Source: Panax quinquefolius
Lineage: Eukaryota; Streptophyta; Magnoliopsida; Apiales; Araliaceae
NCBI GenBank assembly: GCA_020205615.1
Contig: CM035160.1
Location: forward strand, 10,453,821-10,517,820
Length of the DNA: 64,000 bases
Reading direction: 5' to 3'
Positions 36,409-48,420 of the stretch are shown here, in pieces. Made by a program: the position numbers and the translations under genes. The notes under the pieces are model-generated. The model made no database searches, was not told the DNA's origin, and saw only the letters and a list, made by a program, of their open reading frames with translations. Each line of letters starts with the position of its first letter. The stretch's first letter is position 1.

Positions 36409-38308
36409 CGAAAGTAGTATGCACACAAGCCAATCATGTTTGATGATAAAGCATATACTTTGTAACAATCTTATTCATTTATTAATAAAAAGTATTAATT
36501 TATTAAAGGCTTTTAATTATCTACATGATGCTATTTTTATAATATGTGATAAACCCATAGTTTTAAGCAATGCTTTTAGAATAATGATGATGATCATTCT
36601 AATGAGATCTAAATTCTTAGAAAGCTTAAAACTAAAATAGTTCCCAATCATTGGATTACTAAATTGGGGATTAGTGGATCCTGGATAGATTGGTACATAC
36701 GTTGCTTGCTTTCATTGGATGAGGATGATTGATCTCATGATCATTTGTGTGGAGACACTAAAGCAAGTATGTAGTGCTTATTAGAGAATAAGTTCAATTT
36801 GAACGTGGCTCGCTAAGGAATACCTAATGGAGTTTTACTTGCTGTCGAATAGGAATTCTCAGTAGTGATAGTAAAAGACAAGTAATCCTTGGACTTGAGA
36901 TCATCATAAGTATCTTGTGTATGATGAGTTATACTTTGACTTATTCCTTAAGACCCTTAGGGTATATCAAAGGGTATGCTTGGGTATAATAAGTTTATAT
37001 ATGGAGATAATGTATGATTAATAAAGAATCTACCACTTCTAATAAAAGAAGAGAAATGTCCTATGTGATTCGATAAATGACAACCCAAAGAGTCCTTGGC
37101 AAGTAGCGAATGAAATTAGAAAGGAGTTTCTAATTTGCATTATTTGAGTTGGCATTTAAGAGTCGAAATACATATAATTAAATAAAATAAAACTTGATGA
37201 AGAATTCCATGTCTTATATTTAATTGGGACATTATATGGTGGAAGGATTGAATTGTGCAGAACTATTTACTCAAAGGTTCTTTTATGATTAATGTTGAAA
37301 TCTATATTATCCTAAAAGTCGCTTGATCGCTGGTGAGGCTTATCCTATTATAGAATAAATTTTATTTATTTAAATAAATTAATTGTTTAATTTATTTATT
37401 TAAATAAGATTAGAATTGTTCTAATTGATTTATTCACAACCTAAGTTTAATATGGAGAACCTAAAGGGTCACACCATAAAAGGAAGAATAATTATTTAAG
37501 AAGTTAATGGCATAATCGTAATAATATATTTATGTATATTTAATTTAATCTATGGTGATAGAATAAATTAAATAGCTTAATAATAATTATTTAATATTTT
37601 AGAAATATTAAATATAAATTAATAAGAGGAGTCTTATTAATATTATTATAATTATTATTATTTTAATTTCTAAAAGAGTTTAGGAATTAATTTAATATAA
37701 GTACTCTCATTTATTCCTAATTGGATTAGAAAGGAAAATTAGTTAAAGGAGTTTAATTAATTATCCCTAATAAGATTAGGGAGCTTAATTAATTAAAAGA
37801 ATTTAATTAATTAAATAAATCCCAATTCCTTAATTGTTAAGGTGGGTTGCCCACATCTATAAATAAGAGGAGTCTTATTATGGGTGTTGGGGGTTGTTGA
37901 CTTTTTCAACATACGACATAATTCCAATTGTTGGGAGAGTACACCCTTTCTATAGAGATAGAAAAACTAGGGTTTAGCCAACCACCTTTTTTTTTTCTTG
38001 AATCATTATTATTCCTTGGTGGATCACCTCTAGAGGCCAAACATATGGGTGGCTAACGTTGATCAAAGGAAGGAACAAAACCCCAGTGGATTCAAGTTGA
38101 ACGCGAAAGGATTTGGAGGTGAACTTGTACCTGAGGAAGCTCGATCTTCATGGGTATGATTTTATTCTTTATCTTTTCGTTTAATTAATAATTGTGCATA
38201 AAGGGTGATCCGGGTATATGGTTTGTAAATTTTTTTAAACTCTGATTTTACACGTTTCTGCATTTTTTATGCAATTTGATTGCGCTCATGAATATTACAA
38301 ACCTAATA
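36409..38308 (+). repeat. C 5' LTR
   Basis: It starts CGAAAGTAGTATGCACACAA and ends AACCTAATA. The 3' copy starts TGAAAG and ends CCTAACA, so both terminal dinucleotides changed here by transitions after insertion. Length is 1.9 kb. Confidence 0.92.
37858..37865 (+). promoter_or_regulatory. TATA box of the C 5' LTR
   Basis: TATAAATA follows CCCACATC and precedes AGAGGAGTC; the 3' LTR has the same box at 57438-57445. No other A/T run in the LTR is as close to the plant TATA consensus. Confidence 0.5.
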
Positions 38309-38309
38309 G

Positions 38310-38322
38310 TGGCATCAGAGCC
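38310..38322 (+). other. C primer-binding site
   Basis: TGGCATCAGAGCC lies one base inside the LTR and resembles the initiator tRNA-Met complement TGGTATCAGAGC. Confidence 0.85.
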
Positions 38323-39995
38323 AAACTTTTATGCAAATTATTAATTGTTTTAATTTGATATGTATATTGATATGTGTTTAGAACAATTTAATTGGGCATA
38401 ATTTTGTTGTATAAAATTTATTTTATGATGAAAAAAAAACGCGGAATCATGCTTCACTATCTTGCTTCGGTAATTTTTTTTTTACCATTCCGTCATGTGG
38501 CCAGGATAAGGAAAGCTAGTTTATATATATATTTATAATCTATATTACATTGCAGGATTCTTTTTCAGTTTTTTAAAACGTGATTCCTGTTAAAAGGAAA
38601 CTTAGGAGCCACGTGCTTAAAAAAAATTAAAAAAAAAAAAAGGGTTAACAGGATAAGATTTCAAGGAAAGCCGTTATCACGTGGTCGAATCAAATGTTAA
38701 CAGGAAACAAGTGGTGATTATATATATATAATATATATTACGTAATATATATTTATATATATATAATAATTTTATATAATTAAAATAAAATATTTATTTT
38801 AATCTTAAAATAAAAAGTTTATTTTAATTTTAAAACAAAAAGTTTAATTTAATTTTAAAATTATATTTCATGCTAACTAATTAGAGTTGAAATTGGATTC
38901 CATGATAACTAATTGGAGTTGAAATTGGATTCCATGTTTCCTTAAATAAAGGAGTTTATTTAAATATAAAATAAGATTTTATATTATTCAAAATAAAAGA
39001 GTTTATTTGTGAATAGGAAAAAGAATCCTAATTTCCTTAAATAAAAGAGTTTATTTAAATATGGAATAAGATTTCATATTATTCAAAATAAAGGAGTTTA
39101 TTTGTGAATAGGAAAGAATATCCGTGTTTCCTTTAATAAAAGATTTTTTTTACATGGAATTGATTCCATAATTAATTAAAATAAAAGAGTTTATTTTAAT
39201 TAAAGATTTTTTTATTACATGGAATTGGATTCCATAATTAATTAAAATAAATGAGTTTATTTTGATTAAAGATTTTGATTAAAATAAAATAGTTTATTTT
39301 ATTCAAAATTGGATAAATTAAAATAAAATAGTTTTATTTTGATTTAAATTTGGATTAAAATAAAGGAGTTTATTTTGATTCAAAATTAGATTTTATACTA
39401 ACTAAATTTGCCCATTAAATGATATCAATATATATATTAAATGTTTATTATTCATAAGATGAATGTTATTTATTGATGCATATGGTGATGTGTATGATAA
39501 TAAATGGGATTGATTATGAATTTATCGACCAAAACGTGATTGGATTTTATTTTAGTTGGATGTACGAATGTATGGGTTTTATTAAATGGGGTCTGCGCAC
39601 TCGCCTTCTCTAATTTTTTTTCTTAATGTAAATTCTAACTCCTCCTATGTATTTCCCTCGATCAGCGATCAAGGTTTCTATTTATTTTAAATAGTTTTGT
39701 AATAGAATAGTTAGAATTAATTTTGAAAAATTGGAGATCAAGGAAAGCGAAAGCGCAAGACCCGTTTGTAATGGAGCCCTAGTTTAAATGTAATAGTTAT
39801 ATTTAAATATTATTTCTTGCACCCTAGATTTTGACCTTTTGGTTCACTTGGTGGCTCTAAAGTGAACCAAACTAGAATAAAAGTCCATAATCAATCCGAG
39901 TAGAATATAGTATTCTATATGCGCATGCTTATACTATATATATTATATATTATCTGAAACATGCTTCGCGTGTTTATTAATATAATAGCATATTT
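38323..39995 (+). other. C untranslated leader, upstream part
   Basis: There is no ORF of note. At 38780-39400 many diverged copies of (A)AATAAAAGAGTTTATTT, an imperfect palindrome, alternate with ATGGAATTGGATTCCAT-like palindromes. A GC-richer patch with CCCTAGATTTTGACCTTTTG is at 39820. A is inserted at its right end. Confidence 0.7.
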
Positions 39996-42453
39996 TGTAA
40001 GACCCCAAATTTTATAAATAAAGATGAATTTTTCTATAAATATTATTTTTGAATATTATGGAATAAATTTGATATAATGTTATAGTTGTGGGTAATATTT
40101 ATAAATTTTGCAAAGTATGCAAGTTGTTATAAAATATTCGTTTGGTGGGGAATATTCTTTTTGTTAGGAATATTCGCATAATGGCTCAATCATTGGTGGA
40201 CCCCACAATGTAATTATTGTTTCTGATTGAGAAAACGACAAAAATATTTTATAAAAATAACGGCGGAAGTTTTACTGGTTGATCTTGTTGAACTACTTCG
40301 GTAGTAAAAGTAATGCGATGTCACGTGTGGTTGCATAAGAGCAGCACGGTATTGATTATCGATGCTTATGTGAGAAGTCACTCATTTGATTCCATTATTG
40401 TCGATTAATAATATGAATTATTATAATGATAATGACGCTTTTGTTTTATTCAGTATTATTAATGTAATAAAACGAAAACATCTTTTATATAAAATGTATC
40501 TACTTTATTAAAGTTATTTTATAAATAAAATATATTATATTTTATTATGCATAGTATTATAGTATTTTGCATAGTGTTTTTGCATAGTGTTTGCATAGTA
40601 AAATGTTTTTATATAAATAGAATATATTATATTTTATTTAAAAGATTTTGCTTTAAATATGGACCGTCGATTAAAGTAAATCAATCTGATAGCTTCATGG
40701 ATTAGTTACTATGCATTCCATTTTCCTATAAATAAAGCTCATTCCTTCATTATTTTCTTACGAATTCATTAAAACTACAGAGAGAAATTATAGAGAGAAG
40801 CTATAGAGAGAAAGTTATAGAAAGAAGAAGAGTATTCTCGCTACTTCACTACTTCTATATTCAGTTCTTTTTACGGTAAGGGGTGTTATTCTTTATTCTT
40901 GAAGAGAACTTACATTATTCCATTCACTATTATTACATTGAATAACTCGTAAAAGTGGTATACCCTATACATAACCTCATATATGCGGCATATCCTATAC
41001 TTGGTGATATCCTTATGTTATTCCATTCTTATTTATTCATTTGAATAACTTTGATATCTGCTGATTTACCTATACTTGGTGACATTCTTCTATTATTCAT
41101 TTGGAACATCCTGCATCGTGTGTTTTTACACCGCACTGGTTTCGCCTTTATTATTATTCTCGCTGGAACATCCTCATGCATGTGTTTTACACCCGACTGG
41201 TTCCGCTCTTTATCATTCTCATTGGAATATCCTATCTGTGTTTTTACACCGGATCCGTTCCATCTTTATTATTCTGTTGGAACATCCTGGCTTGCGTGAA
41301 TTTCACCCGACCGTTCCGTTATTATTATTATTCTGTTGAATAACTCGCCTATGCATCGAGCACCGCATGCATGGTGATTTCTTTTGTTAACCCATTCTTT
41401 ATTATACCCAATTGGTTAAAACTTTGACTTCTATACTCCATGAAATTAGTGGAATATCCTCGACATTTCATACTCATCCAAAGATCCTTTCATGGAAATA
41501 TTCTTCTCGATTTCTTGAATTTTACTCTACAAAGCAAAGATCATGTTGATAGCTTTGGACGTTAATAATTTCGGATAAAATAATTCTTGAACTTGTTTTA
41601 TTGAATTCTTATATCATTGTCATCATCCTCATGTTTATATTTAATTTTTTAAAGTCATCTGGCATTTGTAGAGCATGGATGGACTTGGTATGATTATGAC
41701 CGAGGATTATTCGGTGTAATCATGACCGTAATGTTACAAATGATGTGGTAAAAATCCTCAAATGGTAGTAGTGCATTGATGGATGATTGTTGGCATGATC
41801 ATGACCATTAATGAATACACAACTATTCTCGCCCGTAGTGCAGAATAATTGTGGTCGTGATACTAAAGAATATCCTCGGCAGTAGTAGTGCGGGGTGATT
41901 CGATGATGTGGATTATTTATTAAAGTCGAGTCTCAAATTTATAACAAAGTGATGAAAAACCTTTTAAATCATAAAAATAGTAGATTTTATTTTCTACTTG
42001 ACTCTTTTAATGGATTGATATTCCACCGCAGCTTAAACCGGGTTGGTTGTCTATTGTATTTTATCGCTTTAACATTGTTGAAGACTATTGATAATTTATT
42101 CTCGCATTATCTTAGTCATAATATTTCTTCTTGGGCTAGTTGAGCTCACCCTTTCTTTCACCGTTCTCTTCTTGAAATGAGAATATAGCCGACTTAGCAG
42201 TCGGGAAGCAGTGATGGTCCTAAAGATAGCATTAGTAGTCCTCACTATTCTCGTGAAATAGTGTGATAATAATTGTAATGAGGACTTTTTGTTTGAGTTT
42301 GTATAATATCTAGTAGATTTATATTTGTATTTAAACTCACGCTTTATGTCGATTGTACACCGGCGCTTATGTTAATAAGTTGTATTTAAATTTTGTACCA
42401 TGTAAGTGGCGACCCAAGATGGGTGATGTATACCTAATTTTGGGGGCGTCACA
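39996..42453 (+). repeat. A 5' LTR
   Basis: It runs from TGTAAGACCCCAAATTTTAT to TTGGGGGCGTCACA. A GCATAGTGTTTT array lies at 40547-40600 upstream of the TATA box, and the 58-bp R/U5 array has four units at 41102-41340. It is 2458 bases long against 2448 for the 3' copy. Confidence 0.95.
40727..40734 (+). promoter_or_regulatory. TATA box of the A 5' LTR
   Basis: TATAAATA is followed by AAGCTCATTCCTTCATT; the 3' LTR has TATAAATAG at 50608-50616. It should drive the genomic transcript of A. Confidence 0.6.
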
Positions 42454-42455
42454 GT

Positions 42456-42467
42456 TGGTATCAAAGC
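42456..42467 (+). other. A primer-binding site
   Basis: TGGTATCAAAGC, two bases inside the LTR, matches the initiator tRNA-Met site with one change. Confidence 0.9.
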
Positions 42468-42640
42468 TAAGGGATATGATCCCTGGCTAAGATGTGAGAA
42501 AAGTACTAGGAGGGGAGAGACGGGGAATACCTTCGCTAGTATGACCTACCTAAGTTTATGTGCTATTTTATTGGTCGGTCAGAATATAAAGATAATTGTT
42601 ACATGTCAATTAATCTTTTGTTTTGTGGCAGTATCTGAAA

Positions 42641-43754
42641 ATGACATCTGAGAATGTTGAGAATAGCAATGGAGCACGCATTTATCGTTGATTCACCACA
42701 TATCAATAATCGTGATAATGTGCATCGTGAAGGCGACAATCCTCATGCAAACAATAACACCGACCAAATGATGAATGATCAAATGTTCGAGGCTTTATGC
42801 AATTTATGCAACAAAGAAAGTAGAGCGACTCTCATCCAAAACGTAGGTGGAAACACGAGAAAACTCTCGGGCGGTCACCGCTAAACAATTCAAGGAGCTG
42901 GACCACCGGAGTTTAAGGAGAGAGCCAAAACCACTTCTGCCGGAAGCATGGATAAAGCAGATTACCAAGATATTTGATGTCTTGGGATGCTCCGAGAGCA
43001 AAAGGTTCCTTCACGCTTTTTTATGTTGCGCGGAGAGGCAGATTCTCGGTGGGAATCGGTAAACGCGTCAACTCATTGCTTTGTCTTGAAGATATCTTGG
43101 GAGAAGTTCCAGAGTCGTTCAACGACAAATACTTTCCCGAAAGTATTCGCCATACGAAGGAGGTGGAGTTTATCAAGTTGGAACAAAACAATATGACCGT
43201 GTCGCAATACGAGGAGGCAAAATTTGCGAGTTATCACGGTTCGTCCCCACTGTGGATAATGAAGAGAGAATGGCGCGAATGTTTTTAAGAGGTTTGAAGT
43301 CGAGAATACGTCAACATCTTATTTCTCATAAACTATGTTTGTATTTAGATGTTGTAAATAGGGCTCGCTTAGTGGAGCGCGATAACGAGTCAACGCAACT
43401 AAAAGAGAGCGGTAAGAAAGTTATAATACCAAATGGTAGAGTAGTCATCGAAGCGGTGACAACAAGCGTGGAGGGAATCAACAGGCGGATATGGTAACCA
43501 CTTCGGTGGTAATCGTAGCCAAAACAATAAGAATGGACATTTCAAGAAACGGAGATTCAACAATGATGGAAAGACGTCAAAGACCAAAGACCCGTTGTTA
43601 AGGAAGGAGAAAGACCACCTATCATATGCTTCAAATGCGGAGAAGAGGACACATCAATTCGAATGCGCTATGCCATCATTCAAAAGCATGTTATAATTGT
43701 GGAAGAGAAGGTCACTTAGCTCGATTTTGTCGCCATCAAGACAAATTCAACTAG
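42641..43754 (+). pseudogene. A gag
   Basis: Gag is the structural protein that packages the element RNA. The start ATG 42641 gives MTSENVENSNGARIYR, the same start as N1. Frame changes follow within 20 codons. The capsid is recognisable in pieces: ILGEVPESFNDKYFPESIRH, EVEFIKLEQNNMTVSQYEE (to about 43220) and RMARMFLRGLKSRIRQHLIS (43265-43330), then an Asn/Gly-rich linker. Two CCHC knuckles end the protein: the first, ICFKCGEE, is degenerate, while the second, CYNCGREGHLARFC (43689-43730), is intact. The stop TAG is at 43752-43754. Family assignment is firm; frame integrity is not, and some shifts may be sequencing errors. Confidence 0.87.
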
Positions 43755-44350
43755 GATGGAGGCACCAAAGGCAGTCCCGAAAAGTCAAAACCTAGAAATA
43801 TGAGGGAGGCGTTTGTTGTGACCTCCCGGAGAGAGCAAGGAACCCGAATGAGGTCATCACGGGTAAGCTTATCATAAACTCTAATGAAGTCTACACTTTA
43901 TTTGATACCGGTTCTACCCATTCTTTTATTTCTCCTACTTGCGCTCATCGATTAAATTTGACTACGGAGAAATTAGACTTTGACTTATCTGTGGAAACTC
44001 AGCCGGGAGAAACCTTCATTACATCCAATCGCTTATAAGTCTTGTTTGGTTCAAATCGGTACCCTCACATTACCCGTCGATCTTATTTCATTAAAAATAC
44101 TTGCATTTGACGTGATTCTGTGGATTGATTGGTTAACTACTTATCATGCAAAAATTGATTATTTTCGTAAGGTTGTTAGCTTTCATATTCCTAATCAACC
44201 TATTATGCGAATTCAAATGACCAAACCATTAAAATTAATCACGGTCATCTCAAGCCATAAAGCTATTCGTTTATTGAAAAATGGATGTCAAGCTTTCTTA
44301 GCTCATGTCACAGATTTAAACAAAAATACGCCGGTTTTGAAGCGATATTT
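43755..44350 (+). pseudogene. A aspartic protease
   Basis: The domain is well preserved: NPNEVITGKLIINSNEVYTL, then FDTGSTHSFIS with the catalytic Asp-Thr-Gly codons at 43904-43912. It continues through LNLTTEKLDFDLSVET, a frame change, then VDLISLKILAFDVILWIDWL (about 44077-44140; the usual Gly before Asp is Trp) and FRKVVSFHIPNQPIMRI. It is separated from gag by a stop and a frame change, so a gag-pol fusion would need read-through as sequenced. Confidence 0.87.
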
Positions 44351-45337
44351 CTATTGTTAATAAATTTCCCGACGTATTCCCGAAGAACTTCCTTTACCTA
44401 CCCGTGGCGTGAAATTGAATTTTGTATCGACCTTGAACCCTAAGACAAAACCTATTTCCAAAGCCCCATATCGAATGGCTCTATTGAACTTCGTGGAGTT
44501 AAAGACCCAACCGCAGGAATTGTTAGACATCGCTTTATTCGTCCTAGTACTTCTCCTTGGGGTGCTCCTGCTTATTCGTGAAGAAGAAAGATGGGAGTAT
44601 GCGACTTTGTATTGATTATCGGGAGTTGAATCATGTCACCATCAAAAATAGGTATCCATTGCCACGTATTGATGACCCGTTTGACCAGTTGCAAGGAGCC
44701 AAATTCTTTTCAAAGATTGATCTTCGTTCCGGATATCACCAATTGAAGATTAGAACCACGACATTCCAAAGACGGCTTTCGAACTCCCCAGACGGGCATT
44801 ATGAATTCCTAGTCATGTCCTTTGGATTGACTAATGCTCCTAACGCCTTCATGGATATGATGAACCGAGTATTCAAGGAATATTTAGATCACTTTGTGGT
44901 CGTCTTTATTGATGACATCCTTATTTATTCCAAAAGCCGTGAAGATCATGAGCAACACTTGAGGCTGACACTCCAAAAGCTTTGTGAATATAAGCTTTAT
45001 GCCAAGTTGAAGAAATGCGAGTTCGGCAAGAAGTAGCATTCCTTGGGCACGGGTATCAAGTCATGGAATATCTGTTGACCCAACAAAGATTGAAGCTATT
45101 CAAAGATGGGAACAACCTAAATCGTTGACCAAGTACGTAGCTTTCTCGGTTTAATTTGGTTATTATCGGAGATTTGTGGAAGGATTTTCTCTAATCGCTA
45201 CTCCATCGACTCAAATTGACTTCGAAAAGATACAAAGTCGGTTGGGCGAAGAGTGTGAGAAGAGTTTTCAAGAACTCAAAGAAGAGACTTATTTCAAAGA
45301 CTGCTCGACAATACCATCCGCTCTGGAGGGGATTTGT
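44351..45337 (+). pseudogene. A reverse transcriptase
   Basis: The N-terminal linker (LPTRGVKLNFVSTLNPKTKP, PISKAPYRM at about 44452) is followed by a frame change. Then comes a clean open frame 44557-45036 with the core blocks [68 protein letters not shown] and the active-site box [11 protein letters not shown] (Asp-Asp codons 44911-44916). The thumb and connection ([17 protein letters not shown], KSFQELK) follow with shifts to the F insertion at 45338. This is the best-preserved coding block of A. Confidence 0.93.
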
Positions 45338-47916
45338 TGTAGCGCCCAAAATAGGTATACATCACCTATTCCGAGTTATCGATACATGGTACGTAAACAA
45401 CTACAACTTTATTATTACAACAAGAAAGCTGTGAGTTTGAATACAAATATTATCTTCTGACAATATCTATACTCAAATAAATCCTCATCACATTTATTGA
45501 TACATTATTTTACAAAAATGGTGAGGACTACTAAACAATCCTTTCTAAAACCTTCATTCCATACCCCACTTGCATTTCGCTTATATTCTCGCCCCCGAGA
45601 AAAATGGAACAAAAAGGAAAAGGGTGAGCTCAACTAGCTCAAGAAAGAATATTATGACTAAGATAATATACAACAAATTACCGTTAGTCTTCAACAGGAA
45701 AAATTTAATAGAATACAATAGACAACAAATTTTAAATCAATATTCGCAATGGAAGTAATAATTCATTAGAAGAGTTAAGTAGAGAATGCAAACTACTATC
45801 TTCTATGTATGAATTTAAAAGTTCATCGCTATCTTTTATCCTCGTAACATCAATCAATATACATCCGAATCGATATTTCATCTTTACACTACAGCCAAAG
45901 ATATTCATCACCGGTCATGCTTCATTTAAACACTGCTCATCTCATCTAACGCTACAGGCCAAAGATATTCTTCGAGCCAAAGATATTCAATAATATCATC
46001 ATTTAAGACCGAGGATGATGAAAATATTTTTAAAGAAACGAATCCAAAGGAAACAAAATGACAAGGATTAAGGATTAAGGATTCGTACTTGGTTTTATCC
46101 ACGCCCAAAAATACCTCAAAAATAATCATAGTGGTGTAAAATTCAAGAATGATCAAAACATGGATACAATCAAAGCTAGTATCCGTAATAGATGTTTTGG
46201 ACAAAAAGAAGAAATTTTTATTTTTATTGAATAGTCCAGTATCGTGAATAGTCTCAGATATCGTGAATAAGACCGTATACATGAATAAGAAATCCACACC
46301 AAAAGATAGAAATTCCACAAAAACATCTTCACGCTTCATGAATAGTACTCGTGAATAAGAACTCGTGAATAAGAACTCATGAATAAGAACTCGTGAATAA
46401 GAACTCATGAATAGTAACCCCACATGAAAAAATTCCAAATTTGATAAAAAGTTCCAACCAATATTTCAAAGATAATGATATTGAAGAAATAATATCATTT
46501 GAGAAGAAAATAACATCCCTTACCTCAAAGAATCGAGATTTCTTGGAAGGAAAGGTCTCAAGTGATCTTGAATGAAACTTATCTTGAATAAAGAACTCTC
46601 AAAGTATCTAAATACTCACAAAATACGCCAATAATATAGAGAGAGAGAGAAAGCTTATGTTTCTGGTGTGATTTTTAATTCTAACTTAGCCCTCTATTTA
46701 TAGGAAAATTTTAGCAGACTTGACCAGAACCTTATGGCTTTACCTTGCTACTATTGCCACCCACCACATTTGAAATAAAATTCAGCACATTTCTTCACCA
46801 ACCACAAGTGGGGCCCACTCAATTCTAGAATTTTCCACCAAAATCAATTATAAACCTAATTTCCTAATCGAGACACCTCTTAAAATTCATAACAAATCAT
46901 TCGTGCATTTTTAATTCGGTTCAAAATTTGTGGACATATACTCAACTTATGTATGTATAACATACCCAAAAATTACCACAATCCAACTGGTCGGATTAAA
47001 AATTATAACCCCTTAAATATATCTCAAAACCCCGATTTGATTTTTAATACCTCTAATCCAATAAAATCTTGATAAAACACCTCAACACTAATTTCTTCAT
47101 TTATAACCACATAAATAAATCCATCATTTATATCTATATAAAATAAATATTTCTTTATCATATGAATCAATAATTAATTATTCGTAAATAATATTACGAA
47201 TCACAATTATGACAACCAGTTCCTCCCAGGAAGCAGGGGCTTTCCAATAAGGATCTCTCCTTCTTGGGCGCAGCAATTAGGTGACCAAACCTCTCCTTAG
47301 CCACACAACTTTCTAGACATTGCCAATAATGCTATCTAATAATATTATTTAAATAATATGAATTATTGATCCGATAATGGAGATAATGCGCAAGTGACAA
47401 TTATCGAACAACAATAATATAAAATATCAACGCAAAGAATTATTGAATCAATAAAATAAAATATCGAATAAGAATTCATTGTGAAAATTATCGAGTAGTG
47501 CCTTTTTACGTAAGGATCAATAATTCAACAATACTGCGGTAATACCGTAATGCATCGTGTAACCAATGCCAGACATCAGTATTTTAACCACCGGTATTCC
47601 AATGATCTTAATCAGAACAACTACGCCTGCTATTTTTAACCAACTTATATTTGTCGCTTTCCTCATCCAATCGCTTTCCGTTATGGGTCCCACACATATG
47701 GTCATACTGCTGCATTTAATATTCCCCGACAAAGATTTAATATTCCACGACCAAACGAATATTCCCAAACAATAATGAATATTTTATAACCACTTGCTTA
47801 TTTTGAAATATTTGCGTATTTAACCCTTAACTATCCACATTAATCAAATCAACCCTTACTATTTCAAAATAATAAATAAAGGAAATTTCTTTTATTTAAA
47901 AAATTTCGGTCTTACA
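45338..47916 (-). mobile_element. F: beta solo LTR inserted in A
   Basis: A complete minus beta LTR runs from TGTAGCGCCCAAAATAGG to TTTCGGTCTTACA, with identical duplications TTTGT (45333-45337 and 47917-47921). There is no PBS, PPT or internal sequence, so it is a solo LTR formed by LTR-LTR recombination. TATA box (complement of CTATTTATA) is at 46694-46702. GTGAATAAGAACTC units (about five) are at 46336-46415. It falls two codons or so before the first RNase H Asp of A. Confidence 0.95.
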
Positions 47917-47921
47917 TTTGT

Positions 47922-48420
47922 CATCTACGATGATGCTTCGAGCAAAGGGTTGGGATATGTTCTTATGCAACATGGAAAAGTTATAGCTTTATGCCTCATG
48001 ACAACTCAAAGAATATGAGAGGAATTATCCTACTCACGATCCGGAGTTAGCAAATGTTATCTTCTTAGACTTAAAATTTGGAGGCATTACTTGTATGGGG
48101 AGAAAGTGGAAATCTTTACTGGATCATAAAAGCCTCAAATATTTCTTCACTCAAAAGGAACTCAACACGCGACAACGACGCTGGCTTTGAACTATTGAAA
48201 GATTATGATCATACCATCCAATACCATCCCGAAAAGCGAACGTGGTAGGCGACGCATTGAGTAGAAGATCATACGCAAGTACGAGTGCGTTATTGTCAAC
48301 GCAGCGCCCATTTTGTGTGACTTGCAAAGGATGGAGATAGAGTTAAAGACTCTGTGGATGCATGTGATGATAGCGAATATACGAGTAGAACCGACTTTAA
48401 TCGATAAAGTTAAAGTCGCT
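47922..48420 (+). pseudogene. A RNase H, resumed after F
   Basis: The codons at 47917 onward continue GFVIYDDASSKGLGYVLMQHGKVIA, which carries the first catalytic Asp. There follow frameshifted equivalents of the [10 protein letters not shown] block (about 48100), the RRWLELLKDYD block (48175-48215), and the GKANVVADALSRK block (about 48235-48270) that ends the domain. The linker to integrase (IDKVKVAQATNPEVM) starts at about 48400. F separates this from the upstream part. Confidence 0.87.

Noticed and set aside
45926..46438. 170-codon minus ORF in F
   Set aside because: It covers the CCAAAGATATT and GTGAATAAGAACTC repeats of a beta LTR; it arises from repeat composition.
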